DNA of 64,000 bases from Alnus glutinosa (lineage: Eukaryota; Streptophyta; Magnoliopsida; Fagales; Betulaceae). The stretch covers positions 23,438,001 to 23,502,000 of the forward strand of contig NC_084891.1 in NCBI RefSeq assembly GCF_958979055.1, read 5' to 3'. Positions within the stretch are counted from its first letter, which is position 1. Every line of letters starts with the position of its first letter. This document shows positions 11,523 through 25,700 of this stretch, piece after piece. A model generated the notes under the pieces. It did not search any database, was not told where the DNA came from, and saw nothing but the letters and a program-made list of their open reading frames with translations. Both the position numbers and the translations under genes were made by a program.

Positions 11523-11619
11523 TCCGACCTGCCGGATTCGAACCAGCGACCTAAGGATTACTTTGACGGGTGTTTTTTCCCACTACAGTCCTCCGCTCTA
11601 CCAACTGAGCTAAGGTCGG
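11523..11619 (-). tRNA. tRNA-Tyr (anticodon GTA) with a 24-nt intron
   Basis: On the minus strand the gene starts CCGACCTTAGCTCAGTTGG (acceptor strand and A box) and ends with the B box GGTTCGAATCC and AGGTCGG plus discriminator A. The anticodon stem GAGGA pairs with TCCTT around CT-GTA-G; the anticodon is at 11584-11586. The intron occupies 11559-11582, one base 3' of the anticodon, as in plant tRNA-Tyr genes. The mature length is 73 without CCA. The motif CAACAA sits immediately upstream (11620-11625), matching the CAA start element of plant tRNA genes. It looks intact and functional. Confidence 0.95.
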
Positions 11620-11856
11620 TTGTTGACACATTCACAAGTAACATTTTATTTAAACATCATCTAATTCCACTGTACTAATATCTTGTCTATGAATCCTTGT
11701 AATAACACACTTGGACTTCCCTAAAGAGTCTTCGTATTTAAAGTCAAAATTAAGCGGTTTAATTTAAAGAGTATCCATGAAAGGATATCTTTTATGGGAA
11801 GGGAACTTTTATGAAAAATTATATACAATGGTTGGTTTCTGAAAATAGAAAAAGAA

Positions 11857-11859
<3 letters not shown>

Positions 11860-11937
<78 letters not shown>
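11860..11937. repeat. Compound microsatellite (TA)n(GA)n
   Basis: About 40 bases of alternating AT followed by about 38 bases of GA. Open frames across it are low-complexity artefacts. Confidence 0.95.
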
Positions 11938-11939
<2 letters not shown>

Positions 11940-13717
11940 CTTTGTTAAGGATGGACTGTAAAACTCAACTTTTACACACGATATTGACACATCATATAAA
12001 CACACGATAAATATTAATCATGAAAACACCGGATTTTATACCAAAAAAAAAAAAAAACCAAAGACAAGATAGCACTTTTTGAATTTTCTATTTTACGAAG
12101 AAGACCCCACCGAATCTTACGTCTCTTTCTCTACGCCGAAACCTGCTGAATTTGCCGAAGGTTGGTCTGGGGAGTGGGTGGAGCTTTGAAGGTTTTAGAG
12201 TGACAGACAAAAAAAAATCTTGGCTTTTTGAAGGTCTGGGTGGAGCTTTGTGTTAAATAGGTATGCTTTTTAAATAAACCCTTTCTTGCTTTCTATTGTT
12301 TTCACGTGGACTAAAAGTTTTGGAGATTTAAACAGAGAGATTGGATAAAAGTTTGAAGTAATTGGAACTTTTCATCTGTTCCCAAGTTTAAAGTTTGAAG
12401 GACTCCGTCGAGCAAGGCCAATATGTTTCATAAGACAAAGCATGTGAGATTTATTTGTTTCAAATGATTGGGGGTATTCATGTTTATTTGTATTTTGTGG
12501 TTTTTGATGGCTTTACAACCCATCCTTATAGAAGGTATTCTCATATATATATATATATATAAGAGGCCTAATTTCTTATTCATACTTAAAAGAGTTATCT
12601 TTCTCTCTAGAATCATATGTTCTCTTTGCTTAATTTTTTTTTGCTGCAAATTTCTTCATCAAGAGTTATAAATTCCATGAGATAAGGTAAGTACACTATC
12701 TTCGATCCGTTCATTATTATGAATTCTTACAGTTTGATCAGTGTCCAATTATGAATCACATTGTCTGCTAGCTATATGTATGAGAGCAACAATTCATGGT
12801 TGCAACAAAGAGCTGTAAATAACCTCTACTCTTCATCAATGCTTTCAAGTGCTTCATCCAACATATCAACCCTCGCTGTTGTTCGCTCAATATATGATGA
12901 GAGTGACTGAGTGAGAGGCTTCTCTATGCGGATCCCCAGATTTTTGGAGTGGATGATTATTATTTATTAAGCTTTTCGAATGAAAATATCACATTAATTC
13001 CAACGGTTAATTCTTCTGCCTTCCCCCACTGGTTTTGGAACAAGGTTCCATTTGCCTTTCTGTGTCAACTTTTGCCATTCAGAGCATGCGGCCCAATAAT
13101 TCTTTGTAAGCTTCACTGCTAAACCTTATATTCATCCATATGGACCGAATTTCTGTCTAAGAAAATGATAAAAAGATAGTTCTTTGTTCAGCGAAAGGCC
13201 ACACTGATGGCTTCAGACGTATACAATTGAACCAAAAAAGAAAAGAAAAGATTTGTTGTGAATGTTACAAACATGAACAATAATTGACCTTTAACGATGG
13301 ATGCTTATCTCAGATGAACACAAAGACACAACATGAAGAAACAGCCAATTTCTTCACAACAATGCACTGCCAAGCATTTTATATACTAGAGCAAACAGCA
13401 GCAGATTATTCTGTAATTATCTTGACAATCTTAATCATGTGGGGTATTGTTATAATGTGACATCACATGGAAAATTAAATCAAATCTCATCCTATGTAAT
13501 TAATTACATCTCCCTATGTAGGCCTTACGGCTACATAGCTTTTGTGGTTGGTTCCACCAACATTCTTTTCTCTTTATCTCTCTGTTTTCTGGTTTCTTCT
13601 GTTCAAAAATTCTCAATCCCCCTTTCATGGCGGAGCCTTTTGATGATTAATTAACATCCAGAAAATGAATATGGATACTATGACGTAACTTCTTGGCCTC
13701 CCTCTGGAAACTCATAA
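11938..13717. other. Spacer between tRNA-Tyr and the 3' end of the QUA2-like gene
   Basis: No gene recognised. The part next to 13717 should carry the 3'UTR of the methyltransferase gene. A TA run occurs at about 12542-12561. Confidence 0.5.
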
Positions 13718-16700
13718 TTAATTTGCTTGTCTCTTCAACAAAGGCTTCTGGCAGATAAGAAGTCTCTCATCACTATTACTTTCCATCTCTACAACCCGTG
13801 CATCCCACTTTAGCCTTGCTGCTAGAGTTCTTGCTGATTCAATGAGGGGAGCTGCATCACGAATTATCACCCAACCCTGCAGCAACCAATGACGTCAGCA
13901 TATTTAGCATGATAGAGCGAATGCAACGCCATCCAGCACAGTGACCATTACAAGCATATCGGGTTCTGGTGGTACTCAAAATAATCAACTAACAAGTAAC
14001 AACACTCATTTTCAATACAACCACCTAGCTGTGCTATTTCTGATATATGATTTATTTATTTTTTCCTGCTATGCCTTTACACATGATTCTGAGTATTTAT
14101 CACTCATATGACTGATTAGAAACACAGATATTGGTCAATAGAAAATGAACTTGTAATGTTTGTGCTCATAAAGTGATTACAACTAACAAGTGTTTACTGC
14201 AACAAGCAGCCTGAAAACATGTCCTTTTTTACATCAGTCAGTACGATGTCACTTTCCTTTTAGTATTAGTGTACTGCATTAATCCTACCTATCATTCTTA
14301 TAATAACTAACCAACACATATATTTGCAAAAGATGTAATATGAGCTAACTCTATGAATCTAGACAAAGGAAGCTCAAGTATAAACACATGGCAGCGGTCA
14401 AATGATTTTGACATGTATTTCATAGAAGAAGAATATAAGGTTTTAAACACTTCGAACAAAAGGAATGCAACTTGCACAATTAAATGATGAGAAAGGCATG
14501 CAAGTTGCATCATGAGTTCATGACATGTCTATCAGAAATTATAAATACTCAGAAGGCCACTCAAGGAACGTAAAAGACAATACAAGGCCGCTATTCCCAC
14601 ATTCTAACATATGCCATAGACAAGTTCATAGCATCACATCATTCTTTTTTTTTAAAAAAAGAAAATAAACAATACCACCTTGTGTGGTCCTCAAAAAAGC
14701 TTCAATTTTTAATAATTCTCATTTTCTATGAATTTTAAGTAATTAGTCGGAAGTTTTTTAAAAGGTAACATATAAGCATGAAAATCATGTATTCATTCTA
14801 CAATATGACATCAAAATGCAAATTACATAAATTTAGCTACACAAAAATGGTGGGGAAATTCCTCAATGCAAATATGTTAATGGCGTGCAATTTCTCATAC
14901 TTTCACACAAATCAACTGCTTCAAGCCTGTCTAATCGATTATTCTGCTCCATCTTTGCCATTAAAAATCTATTTCAAGAATAAGGTGATCAATGCAAAAT
15001 AACCATATATGCAACATAAAGAGAGAACTAAATAATTTGGTACCTCTGGACGAAGTAATCGATCAATCTCAGTGAACAGATCAAGCGAGGTGCACCTGTG
15101 CTGCTGACCAAGTTCAAGGGATAAAAGTCCTGCTGCATGTACCAAGTCATAAGTTCTAGGATATGTTGGAAAGGATTCACACCTGAAAGGAAAGTAACAT
15201 ATATCATAAATACAGGATGAAAATATAAGCAAACCTATATTATTTTCAATAATGAGAGATATACAATACAGTGGCTGAATTTTTCAGGAAGCAAATTACA
15301 CCTAATTTATTCTGTATAAATCTATCTATGTTACTTAAAAGAATCATTCCACAACAATGCTAAGTTTTTCATGGGTTCCTTGAACTGTATTATATAATAT
15401 TGGTTTGGTGGGCATATCCTTTAGCATGCATTACTTCTTTTCAAAGTTATTCTATAATTTTCAGAAACTTGTGCACCAATATTCCCGACTCACTCCAGAG
15501 CTCCAAATTATTTGAATGCTAAAATTCAAATACAAACATTGTTTCTGTTACTAAGCAGCCTCTGTTTCTCACCTATAACATATCCAAATTATAAAATTGG
15601 GAGGTAAACACTGACAAAATTAAATTAAATGCTAATTTTCCAATCAACACTTCCATCATTAGACATGTACGCAAGCCAAGTTCAATAACAGGATTGGAAG
15701 GTCAAGCCCCTTTACCAAGTTAGTGTTTCTGCATTCTGTTTAAGATGACCAACCAAATAAATTGCCAAAATTAAAACTCCTGAAAAATGCACAGCCAATT
15801 GAGAGATATCTGAAAGGGTTTGGTTGATGCACTTCCTCATGAATGTTTTACGTCTTCAGTGAGAAAGAAAACATGCAACTTGGATCAGTATATGACACAG
15901 TTGTGACATCAAAGATTCAGAGTTAACCAACCAAACTTATTAAGCTGTTACACTATCCTTGCATATATATGAAGCACTGAAGCAACATGATATTTGGTTG
16001 AGATTCCATGTAAGAACCAAGAACGCTAACATGTATGGGATATACTGAAAGAAAATGATAAGAAGAAGGCGGCATTACCAATCATGCAATACACCAACAA
16101 AGCCCCTGTCCATGATCAAGGGAAGGTAGTTGGGTCTGTTCGTAGGAACCACATTCATGACCCACACAGACTTCCCAGCATCCAATAATGCAGAATTGAA
16201 ACCACCAAAATTAGCATTCATGTCTAGCACATTTCTAAGCATGTTATAAGGTGGTGAAGGATCCTCATCACCAGGTCTCTTTGGATGATCGGAGAATATT
16301 ATCGGTGACAGAAGCGACCAATAATTACGGACTGCTGCTTTCCAGATGTCATTATCGTCAGCAAATTCTTCGGGTTGCAAACCTGATAAAACATTTAAAT
16401 TGGAAAGGATATTATGGACAAATCCTCAATGGTTTTTTATTTTTTTTATTTGCATGCTGTTCCAACCTGTGAGCAAGAACAAAAGAATTACCATAGTACG
16501 CGAGTTCACTCTTGTTCAAGTTAGCCCTTGATGGCCATGTTTTCCTCTCTTCAATAGGAATCCATCTGCGGCTCTGGGTTCCCCCTATGCACGCTTGCAG
16601 TGATCGATAATATGGAGATTCAATATCGTGGCTTTTGCTACATATAGAAGGGCCCGAGCTAGACTTCCTATAAATACAAGTCGATCATATTATGAATCAG

Positions 16701-17848
16701 GATTATTACTTATGGACAAAACCACCCATATTTTATGATATAGAAATCCTCTTATATCTATCTAGACCTACATCCAAATCTGTGTGTGTGTGTGTGTGTC
16801 TGTCTTGTGGGTGGGGTTCTGGGGAGGGGCCAGTGGGTCAGGGTATCTTATGTTGGTAGCCTTACCTTAAACTATAGCAATTCCTTTTGCTAGTCTTTTT
16901 CCATACAATAGTTTCATCTTGTTGTGACAGCATCTCCCAGCAGAGATTTTCCGCAAAACCACGAACGAAATTCCCCATTTTTGGATTCTCTTTGGTACGG
17001 TATCTTCCTTGAACATTGGCAAGTGGTGATGTCCAGACGAAGTATCCACCGGGCTTTAAAACTCTATCAACTTCAATCAAGTAAATACCATCTGTAACAC
17101 ATGACATGACTATACAGTTACACAGGCAAACATAAAGAGGTATAATTTTTTATGAATAAACATAAAGAGCTAGTTTCACAGATCAAAAGGACTAGTTTTC
17201 AAAAGCAATATTTAAACAAGATACCCAGGATGATAATAGCACAATAAATGCTGTTAAAATAATGCACCTCCAATAAGGAACATCAAAAAGCCAGAATAAT
17301 AAATTTCAGGCCATTAAAGTCGTCTAGCCTCCAGTTTATTGAGCTCCTTGGTGATAATTAGCTGGTTTTTATTTTTAAGTAGACCAGAATAATTTCTTTA
17401 ATGAACAAATGAATCTATGAACAAGTTATCCCAATTTAGTATTAGATTACTAAAATAAGTAGGCTATTTATTCTCCTCTGCTATTCTACCTCCTCCCAAC
17501 ATACATTTAAAAGGAATTAAATTTTTGTTAACTTTACATTGTATATTCTAGATATTCTTCCAAGCAAATAAGGATATCATAAGCTACTGTACCAATTGCA
17601 TTCAGAAATGAACTATCAAAAGGAAAATCAAGTCGATCAAGGTTTTCTTAAAAGTATATTAAATCAAAATTCAGAAAGCAAATAGTAGCAAATGAGTCAA
17701 CCAGCCATTGAAAATATGCTCCTGGCTACAAAATTCGCAAGACGGCTTATCCTCTTCTTTTTCTTCTCTTCTCTCTCTTTCTCACAACAGCAACAAACGC
17801 ACCAATCAGCACTCCATAAAATCATTTAGTAATCTGCAAGAATCTCTC

Positions 17849-17898
<50 letters not shown>

Positions 17899-20785
17899 CA
17901 CACACACGCACACGCACACACATACATATGCTGTTAATTCTCCGTAAATTGTATGGACACTCTCACTAAGTATATTCTTTCACTCTTTTTTTGAATCTCT
18001 CTCCTCTCTCAAGATTTCACCTCCCAGATGTGAAAACCTCCTCCATCCCACCAACACCCCAACCTTGACAAGAAAACTCCTCCCTCTCTGGAAATCAACA
18101 AAGCAGATCTCTTAAACTCTCCAAAAATCAGATAGCAAGCCTCGCTCCTTAAATTGTTGATCGGGATACCCCTCCGAGTACTTTGTTCAAACTCAATCTT
18201 TATGCAAGTCCCACGACATGGATCTGATAACAGTCAGATTTGCAAATTGTGGAATGGGCATTCTGATAATGCCCAGATTGCTTCTACCTTTGTAAATTGA
18301 TGGAAAATGTTATTTATATGATTATAAAATGCTTCAAAAAATATTGATTTTCATTGCAAGCGAACAATAGAAAATAATTTCCCAAAAATTTGCTTAGTTC
18401 CAGCCAAACAATGGAGAGAAGACTTCATTTTTCTCAAAAACATTTTTTTTCATTTATGTCGAAGCAAAATAGTCTTAATGATTTAGCAATTCTAAGCTTT
18501 ATGATATACTTTGGTATGTTCACCAGTTGAAGGATGTAAAAACATAAGATCCACTATTCATGCCCTAATACTTCCAGGAAAGAATATGAAAGCGGATATT
18601 TACGTATCTTGTTCGAATAGGGAAACAATATAAAAACAATTTTTTTTTAATACTTTCTAGTAACTTGGACACCAGTGATTTAGTACCCTATTGGAAACAA
18701 ACTAAAATATACGGGAAAAAAGAAAGAAAGAGGAAGAAGTATGTTTGCCTTCGTGGATGAACATTTGCATGTACATTCAATTATGTCCTTCATGAATTTT
18801 TATCCAATTAGATCCTAAAATTTAGTATCACTTTGAAATTTAACTTTCAAGTTTCAAGTATTGATACCTTTTTGGTCCCAATCAATGCCGCATCGTGCAC
18901 AATGCAACATGTCAAAAGAGAGAGATGGATATGGTAACTGTTTTGAAGTAAAAGAACCAATCATAGCAGGAAGACCCCTTTCAAGAGTCAGTTGAACTTG
19001 ACTGCCCAGAGCCTCATAGTTTGCAATGCACATAGTTAAAAGCTGATTGGAAAAGAGATGTGCTCCAAAGCTACCATAACCACATCCTATATCCAGGATG
19101 GTCCTAACCTGCAAAATTTATGAGATCATCACATTCAGTCATCATTTCAGACAAGGGATGGCAATTTCCAAGCCAAGTCTTTGAAAAATTATTCAAGTTG
19201 AGTAGGGGCATAATCACACATCAGAAGGATACACATAAATACATCACGATATACAGAAATAAGGCTTCAATACATAGATTGGAGAAAGATACTTATGTTA
19301 CTGTATGATTTTAACCTTCACGTCAAAAAAATGACAAAGTAACCATAAGATGATCTGCCATGTTTGGCAAATCAAGCAGTAGACAGCAACCTGGATTAAA
19401 TGTTCCATAACACAGAAGAAACTGACAAAAGAAGTCAATAGGGTCATGAAATTGCTGCAGAATTACCAGTCTTGCTGGAATTTGCTCTATGGTTTATATG
19501 CCTGAAACATTTCAAACTTTATGCTTCCAGGTTTGCACTTTCAGGGAAAGGTGTCATTTGATACATTCATTAACAAGCTTCTCTATTCGATAGTAAGAGG
19601 GGTTCTTTCTTCCTTTACTTCTTTATGTTTTGTTTTTGTCCAACTGGATACCCTACAGAAAGGGCGGTATTTTGGCATGGAACCTACCAGTTTATTGTAA
19701 TTAGGCAAATGGCAATAATTAAGCCAACCACCAGGCTGAAGAGCTGAAGTACAAGGGAATATGGCTGATGGACAATGGAGAAAGACAACCAAAACAATAA
19801 AACAAAAACCATGTTTAACATGTGGATCCTAACAAAAAGTAAATAATTACCTACCCCAGCGTGAATGAAGTTAGATTCATTTCTCAGCCCAATCATTTCT
19901 GCAATTTGATGTGAATAGTCCTCAATGCCATCAAACATGAGAGAAGCTGAACGGAAGGAGATCTGTTCTTCCTCCAACATCATCATCCTGCAACCCCAAG
20001 GAATGGAGAAATTAAAGAAAGATCTAGGGGAATGTTAAGCTCATAAAAGAGAGTTGGTTAATAAGAGACTCTGCTCACCTCTTGGTCAAGCTTCCGGAGG
20101 ACATTACCTCCTGTGCGGTAATTTTAACATTTGCAAACCAGATGACATCTCTTCCAGTAGGCCACCTGAGAGGAATCTTGTAATTTACAGGTGGAAGAAC
20201 CAAACAGTTTTGCCTCGGCTCGTACCCACAGAACCGGTCATATTCATTTCCATCAGAATAACCCAAAGCAAGATTCTTCGAAACATTGCAGCAAGGAACA
20301 TAATTTTCAAACTCCTGAGGACAGAAATCCAACTCTTTCAGCTTTGAGGAACCAAGAGAAAGCTCCCCAATATCCCACAAGTCTGAAACAAGTTGCTCTT
20401 GGAGTCGCCTATAGCCATGGAATATGTGGCCTCTCGAGGTCGTTGAAATAGAAATCGTCCACCAAAAAGATCCAGTGAGAGCAAGAATTACAATCAATAC
20501 TAAACTGAACTTTAAAAGCAGCATTGCTAATTTGTGCCGACTTCTCGGAGTTCCGACAACGAAGGAATCAGATGCAAAACCATTCTCGGTAATACCACAT
20601 TTTGGAGAAGAATTATCTGGGAGAAGTAGCCTAAAAGGAAACCTCAAGGGTAAATAACTTTGATCAGAACCTCTTCTATCCAACTCTTCCTTTTCTGTTT
20701 TATCTTTCTTCTGAGAGTCCCACAAATCTTGGCTGCTTCCAGAGATCCGTGCCCCAGATACACCTCTATGCAGAGGCCTGGACAT
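13718..20785 (-). CDS. QUA2: QUA2/TSD2-type Golgi methyltransferase (pectin PMT family)
   Basis: Eight coding exons on the minus strand, in order 20785-20079, 19987-19855, 19108-18868, 17091-16866, 16667-16492, 16382-16079, 15182-15044 and 13876-13718; all GT-AG and phase-consistent, about 694 residues (Arabidopsis QUA2 is of similar length). Residues 1-86 are a cytosolic tail rich in Ser and charge, 87-110 a single membrane anchor ([20 protein letters not shown]), giving a type II Golgi protein. A SAM-binding motif [15 protein letters not shown] lies at about 284-298. Other family marks are [46 protein letters not shown] and [12 protein letters not shown]. The family is DUF248/PF03141, linked to homogalacturonan methylation and cell adhesion. 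The N-terminus ([11 protein letters not shown]) is what separates QUA2/TSD2 from other PMTs, from memory. The ATG at 20785 is chosen because an acceptor-like site lies just upstream (exon start 20793). Introns 3 (1.8 kb) and 7 (1.2 kb) are long. No lesion seen. Confidence 0.93.
17843..17928. repeat. Compound microsatellite (CT)n(TA)n(CA)n inside QUA2-like intron 3
   Basis: Runs of CT, TA and CA follow one another. It lies in the intron between coding exons 3 and 4 and is likely length-polymorphic. Confidence 0.95.
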
Positions 20786-21646
20786 CCTCTGACCTGGAAA
20801 CCCCACCACGTGAAATTACAAAAGAAAAAAATAAATTACGCCTTTTACAATTAAACTTAGTAATCCAGGAAAGTCTTCCACTCAAACAGAGTTAATAAAA
20901 AGAAACAGAGAAACCCTCCACTAAAAAAACTAATGAAAGCCTATGAATACAGATGCCCAGAAACGTTATTCACTCAAACGCGTCAAATCTTAAGAAACAA
21001 GCAAACCCAAAAGAGTGTTTCGTTCAAGCGAGCTAAAACATGGAATATAAGGAAATTGTATGATTGGATAGGCCCCCAATTTACGATACTAGATCCACAA
21101 ACCGAATCACCAAGAAGAAACTCTCCCAACAAAGAAGTAAGCATGATCCCAGAAAAGGAAAAAAAAAAAAACGTAATTGAGATTCATAAAAAAAGAAGGG
21201 AAAGTAAAGCAGGTACATTTTTATATAACAAAACAACAAAATCACCATCAGCGAGTTCCGCAACCCAGAAGTCGCAAAAAGGCAACTCCATTTCCATTAA
21301 AGAAATTCACTTTGGTTCACTATCCCTTCTAAAATCCAAACCAGACCAAGATTAAACGAGCAGACCCCATTCAGATCAATTCAATGGGTATCAGAAACTA
21401 GCAATACATCATTTGAATATCAAATCAAGCAAAAGCTAGAGGAAGTAGTGGAAAAGCAAACAGTACCTTGCTCTACGGGAGGCAGAGCTGGAGAGAAAAA
21501 ACAGAAAGGAGAGTAAGAGAGAAATCAAGAAGCCCCGAAATCAGCAAGAATTCATTCAAACAACTCAGTTGTTTTCTTTTAGCTCTTTCTCTCACTCTCT
21601 TTCACTGTGCTGAACGCTTAGAGAGAGAGAGAGAGAGAGAGAGAGG
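20786..21646 (-). promoter_or_regulatory. Probable 5'UTR and leader intron of the QUA2-like gene
   Basis: On the minus strand a donor (gagcaag|gtactg, exon end 21467) and an acceptor (ggtttccag|gtcagagg, exon start 20793) bracket a predicted leader intron 21466-20794. The upstream leader exon carries a CT tract (21620-21646), common in plant leaders. The 140-residue plus-strand frame at 20933-21355 lies in this intron and shows no family features. Confidence 0.5.
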
Positions 21647-22449
21647 GAAGACAGGGAGAGAGTGGCAGAATGAGCGAGCAGCGGATTTTGTACCGATCCA
21701 ATGATTCCAATCACGACAGAGCTCGTGAAAGCTAAAATTGTTTTTATTTTATAATATCTGTTTTCATTTACGAATCTATACAAAATTGTGCATCACTTTA
21801 ATAAATGTGACGTAAAATTATTGCATTCCATACGGTTGTGTTAATTGTTATCGCCTGTATTAGCACTAATTTCAACTCCCCCCCCTCTCTTCTTAAATAC
21901 GCTCTCTCCTACCAATGAAGCTGCAACCCCAACTGTTTATTCTCTCTTATTAATATATCCCTAATCCCCCCCCCATTAAAAAAAATCCCAAATCCCATTT
22001 CCAACTCATTAATAACACAGAGAGAGAGAGGAAGCTCACCCCGACCATCCAGCAGTAAATTGTTGTTTAATGAATCCAACATGTCAATGCATGAGCCTCT
22101 TTTGGGGGCGACGTATTGAAATGGAACGAGTTATTTTATATTCAGAATTTATTATTATTATTGTATTTAACGGTATAAAAATAATGTTCATCATTTATAT
22201 TATTTTTAGTCACATGCCACGTGATATCATCGACACCGTTTGAAATGAAGAGCTTCCTATTTTCTCTCTTGGGATAGACCCTATGCCTCTCTCTCTCTCT
22301 AAAAGACTAGAAAACCTCTCTCTCTATCTATAGAATAAAAAACTTCCATAGTTTCTACTTTTTTTTTTTCTTTTTTTTTGGTATTTTTTATCTTTCTTCT
22401 ATCATCTCATTTTAAAATTTAACCATTGAATTGAAGAAAGACCCAAATA
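21647..22449. other. Upstream flank of the QUA2-like gene
   Basis: Promoter-side spacer with C runs and short CT/GA tracts; no gene recognised. Confidence 0.45.
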
Positions 22450-22746
22450 TACTAAGCATGTGTTTGAAATTGCGATTTTATAGATAAGCAGTGTGATTTT
22501 AAACTAAATCGTAGAAAATGAACCGTTTGAGAATTGTATTTTTAAAAAATGGCGATTTGAAAACGCAGAAAACTGTTTTTTCAAATCGCGGGTAACGATG
22601 TGCTTTTTTAAAAATACAGAATTTTAAAAGTTAACCTGCGATTTTAAAAGTCAAACTACAATTTTGTCAAACGCTTAACTACATTTTTAAAAATTATTTT
22701 TTAAATTACTACTTTTTGAAATCACAAATCTAAACGGACTCTAAAT
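22450..22746 (-). repeat. MITE-like repeat, family B, copy 2
   Basis: Opposite orientation to 2699-2935. The reverse complement begins tagagtccgtttagattt and continues with gttaagcgtttgacaaaat, closely matching copy 1. The left end 'gtgtttgaaattgcgattt' suggests a complete element with inverted ends. Confidence 0.55.
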
Positions 22747-25700
22747 AGCATGTCTACTCACAAAGTACTTAAAAGTGTTTACTTTAAATAATATCAAAAA
22801 CACTTAAACTAAAAACAAAAAGTATTATCTAAAACACGTTAACAAACATAGTCACAATTGGGACATTTTTCCTTGCTGGCTACCCGCCTACTCCATTATC
22901 TAGGTATGCATGTAAGGTAGATCTCTGTGAGAGACAGAGAGAGAGAATCATATAAAAGAAATGGTAATTAATTAGCATATGGAATATGGATCACATTTGA
23001 CTTGTGCCTGATTTACCGGACTTGACCCATTTATTTATAATGTTAATTAATGCTACATTCACACTTGCATGAGCTAGCTCTCTCCATCCTGGCTCCACTC
23101 ATTTAATTTCTCTCCCACGTGGACCCAAACCAATACCCATTATTTTTCCCTACTATATATCGAATTTACTTCTAAATTTATACACTGAGTTAATATTAAA
23201 AAGTAATTAACTTTTCATTTTTATTTTTACAATACTGATTTAAAGGCTTTATTTATGTGCTCGAGACAGATTTTCAACGGCGGTAATCACTCCGTCAGGT
23301 TTGCAGACCGTCCAAAAGCGCAAAAAGCTGACTATTTTAGATTCCTGCTTTGTATTTTTATTTTTATTTTTTTGAGATGGGTGATTTTGTTCAGGGAATC
23401 AGGAATGGAGCAATACAAATACTTCAATTCTTTGCCCTCGTATCTCTGACCCAACTGTGAGGTTCAAAGGGTAAGATCGTAACTCGGTTAGTTACTTTCA
23501 TTTCGTGTACAGTGGTGTGAACGGCCTTCATTGGGTACAAACTACACCGCATAACACCTTACAAATTCTCTAAAACTTTTAAATTATAGTTTATAATAAA
23601 AGAAAAAAATACAATAAATATTGAATTTCTTTTTCTAAAAAAGTTACGGAATTATACGTTTTATTGAAAATTAAAGGAGAGAAATCACATGAGACGATGA
23701 TGAAGAAGGTCAAATTGGCGAACTATAATTATTATTATTTTTTTAAGGTAGTGTGTGACCGAAGCGGGCCCACTCTGCCGCGTCGCTGTGTCGGTGAACG
23801 AGTTTTGTGAGGTGTCGGGGAAATATGGACCAGTGGGATGCGTGCGTGTCACGGAGGAGCAGTTACTCTCTCTCAATTGTCCGTTTGAAATGTTTAGCGG
23901 TGGTCTATACGCGGTATTTGAATTCCGCGGGGAAGAGTTGTCACGGGGATTTCAAGTTTCAGGTGGAGGAGGACGTGCTTTTTCGGTCACGGGGCATTAA
24001 CGTGAGCTGGCTGGGTCCCAGGGCTAACGGATAAGAGGTTTCTTGCGTGGGTAAAATTTCCTTTGGTTTTTTACGTTTTCATATTTCATAATTAACTGCC
24101 AGGTAAGAATTTCACTTTGATACTGTACCTTTTTCTTTTTTTTTTAGGGATTTTTTTTTTTATCATTTTTCTATTTGAATTATTATAATTCGAACAATAA
24201 TGTAAAAAAAATAATATAAAATTTATCACATGCTGGAACAGACAAAATTTATATCAACTCATTCGTATTTACTATTTAAATTACTAGTAATTTCAACAAT
24301 AAATTATCAAAAAATCCGAAGAATTTCATAATGCACCAAAAGTAAGTTCCAAGGTTGTCTAGTGAAGTAGAATAATAATTATGGCACCCTCATCATCGAC
24401 ACCTTTAAGCTTACTTTTACCGTTAACATCATGATTGCGAATATTATTAAAGCCTCTTTTTTTTTTTTGGCATTTAAGGGATGGGGTGGGAGGTTGGGGA
24501 ATGGAGAGTAGTTGGTTAGTATGTACATTCCTATGATACGACTTTGTATAATACTAGAAAAGTCAAAAAGGTAATATCCATATGAATATATTTTTAAAAT
24601 ATATTAAACAAATAAATTTTAGCTTGCAAAATAAATTTATCGACATTTAAGTCAGTATAAATCAAAAGAAATAGCCTTAGGAAAATGAACGTAGGGTTGG
24701 AAGGAATAAGACGAAAGTCTCATATTTTTTTTTTTTTTTTTTCCTGATGTATGCCATTTTTTATAACGAATCTTTCCATAACCATATGCCACGTATTACA
24801 CCTTCATTAGAGATTTTTTTACTCCCAATATTTCCTACGCCTCACAACTAGCTCCTACCATGCATATTGCCTCGTACCGTGAATCATAGGGACGGTTATT
24901 GATGTGTGTTAGGAATAGATTCAGTGTACAGCTATTTATAAATTCTCAGGTAGGTTGGTTGGTAGATAGATCGGACATTATTTTCACGAAACCCAACTAT
25001 GTATATATAGTTGAAATTTTATTGTTTGCGAGGAGAAAACAAAAATGAAGGTCCATAATGAATAGTCCAAATTACTAGCTTTGTAGTCAATTCCTTGTCT
25101 ATAAAAGATTTCAACCCTAGGTTCAAGTTCAACCCATGCCTAACTTTTGAGAGCTATATATATTTTAGTTTTCTTGCGATTTCCTCGCTATAAAGACTTC
25201 AACCCATGCCTAACTTTTGAGTGCTCTAGCTATACTTGACGATTGATATCATTGATTTCATAATTTAATGTCTATTTAATGGTCAGTGCTAATCTTAGTG
25301 CATCCCATTTTAGGTCGGCTGGCTGTCTAGGAAAAATTATGGATTTACTGAACTATTGTACACAATCATTTTCAACTAATGAATATGGTTTATTAGTGTT
25401 TCAGCTTTTATGATCCATCCACAATTTGGGTTCTCCTTTTTTCTCATTAAATTTGATGTTTAAATAATTATGGCCTTTTTTTTTTTAGGCAAATTAATTA
25501 AGAGCCATGCAAGAAGATTCTTCCCCACTTGCCCCCTAATAGCTACAGAACAGGATTTTTATTTTTTATTTTATTTTTTTTTTTTTTCTGTAGGGAACTT
25601 TTATAATAGATAATGAATCAAGCGATCTGATATCCATGCACTGTATTAGATGCTCACATTTCCAGCTCATTGCGGGAAACGACCCCACCGGCCAGTTTCC

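Noticed and set aside
20933..21355. 140-codon plus-strand open frame
   Set aside because: Lies in the predicted 5'UTR intron of the QUA2-like gene, Lys/Ser-rich low complexity, no homology recognised.
23755..24000. 81-codon open frame in a less AT-rich patch
   Set aside because: No ATG start and no recognisable domain; not enough to call a gene.
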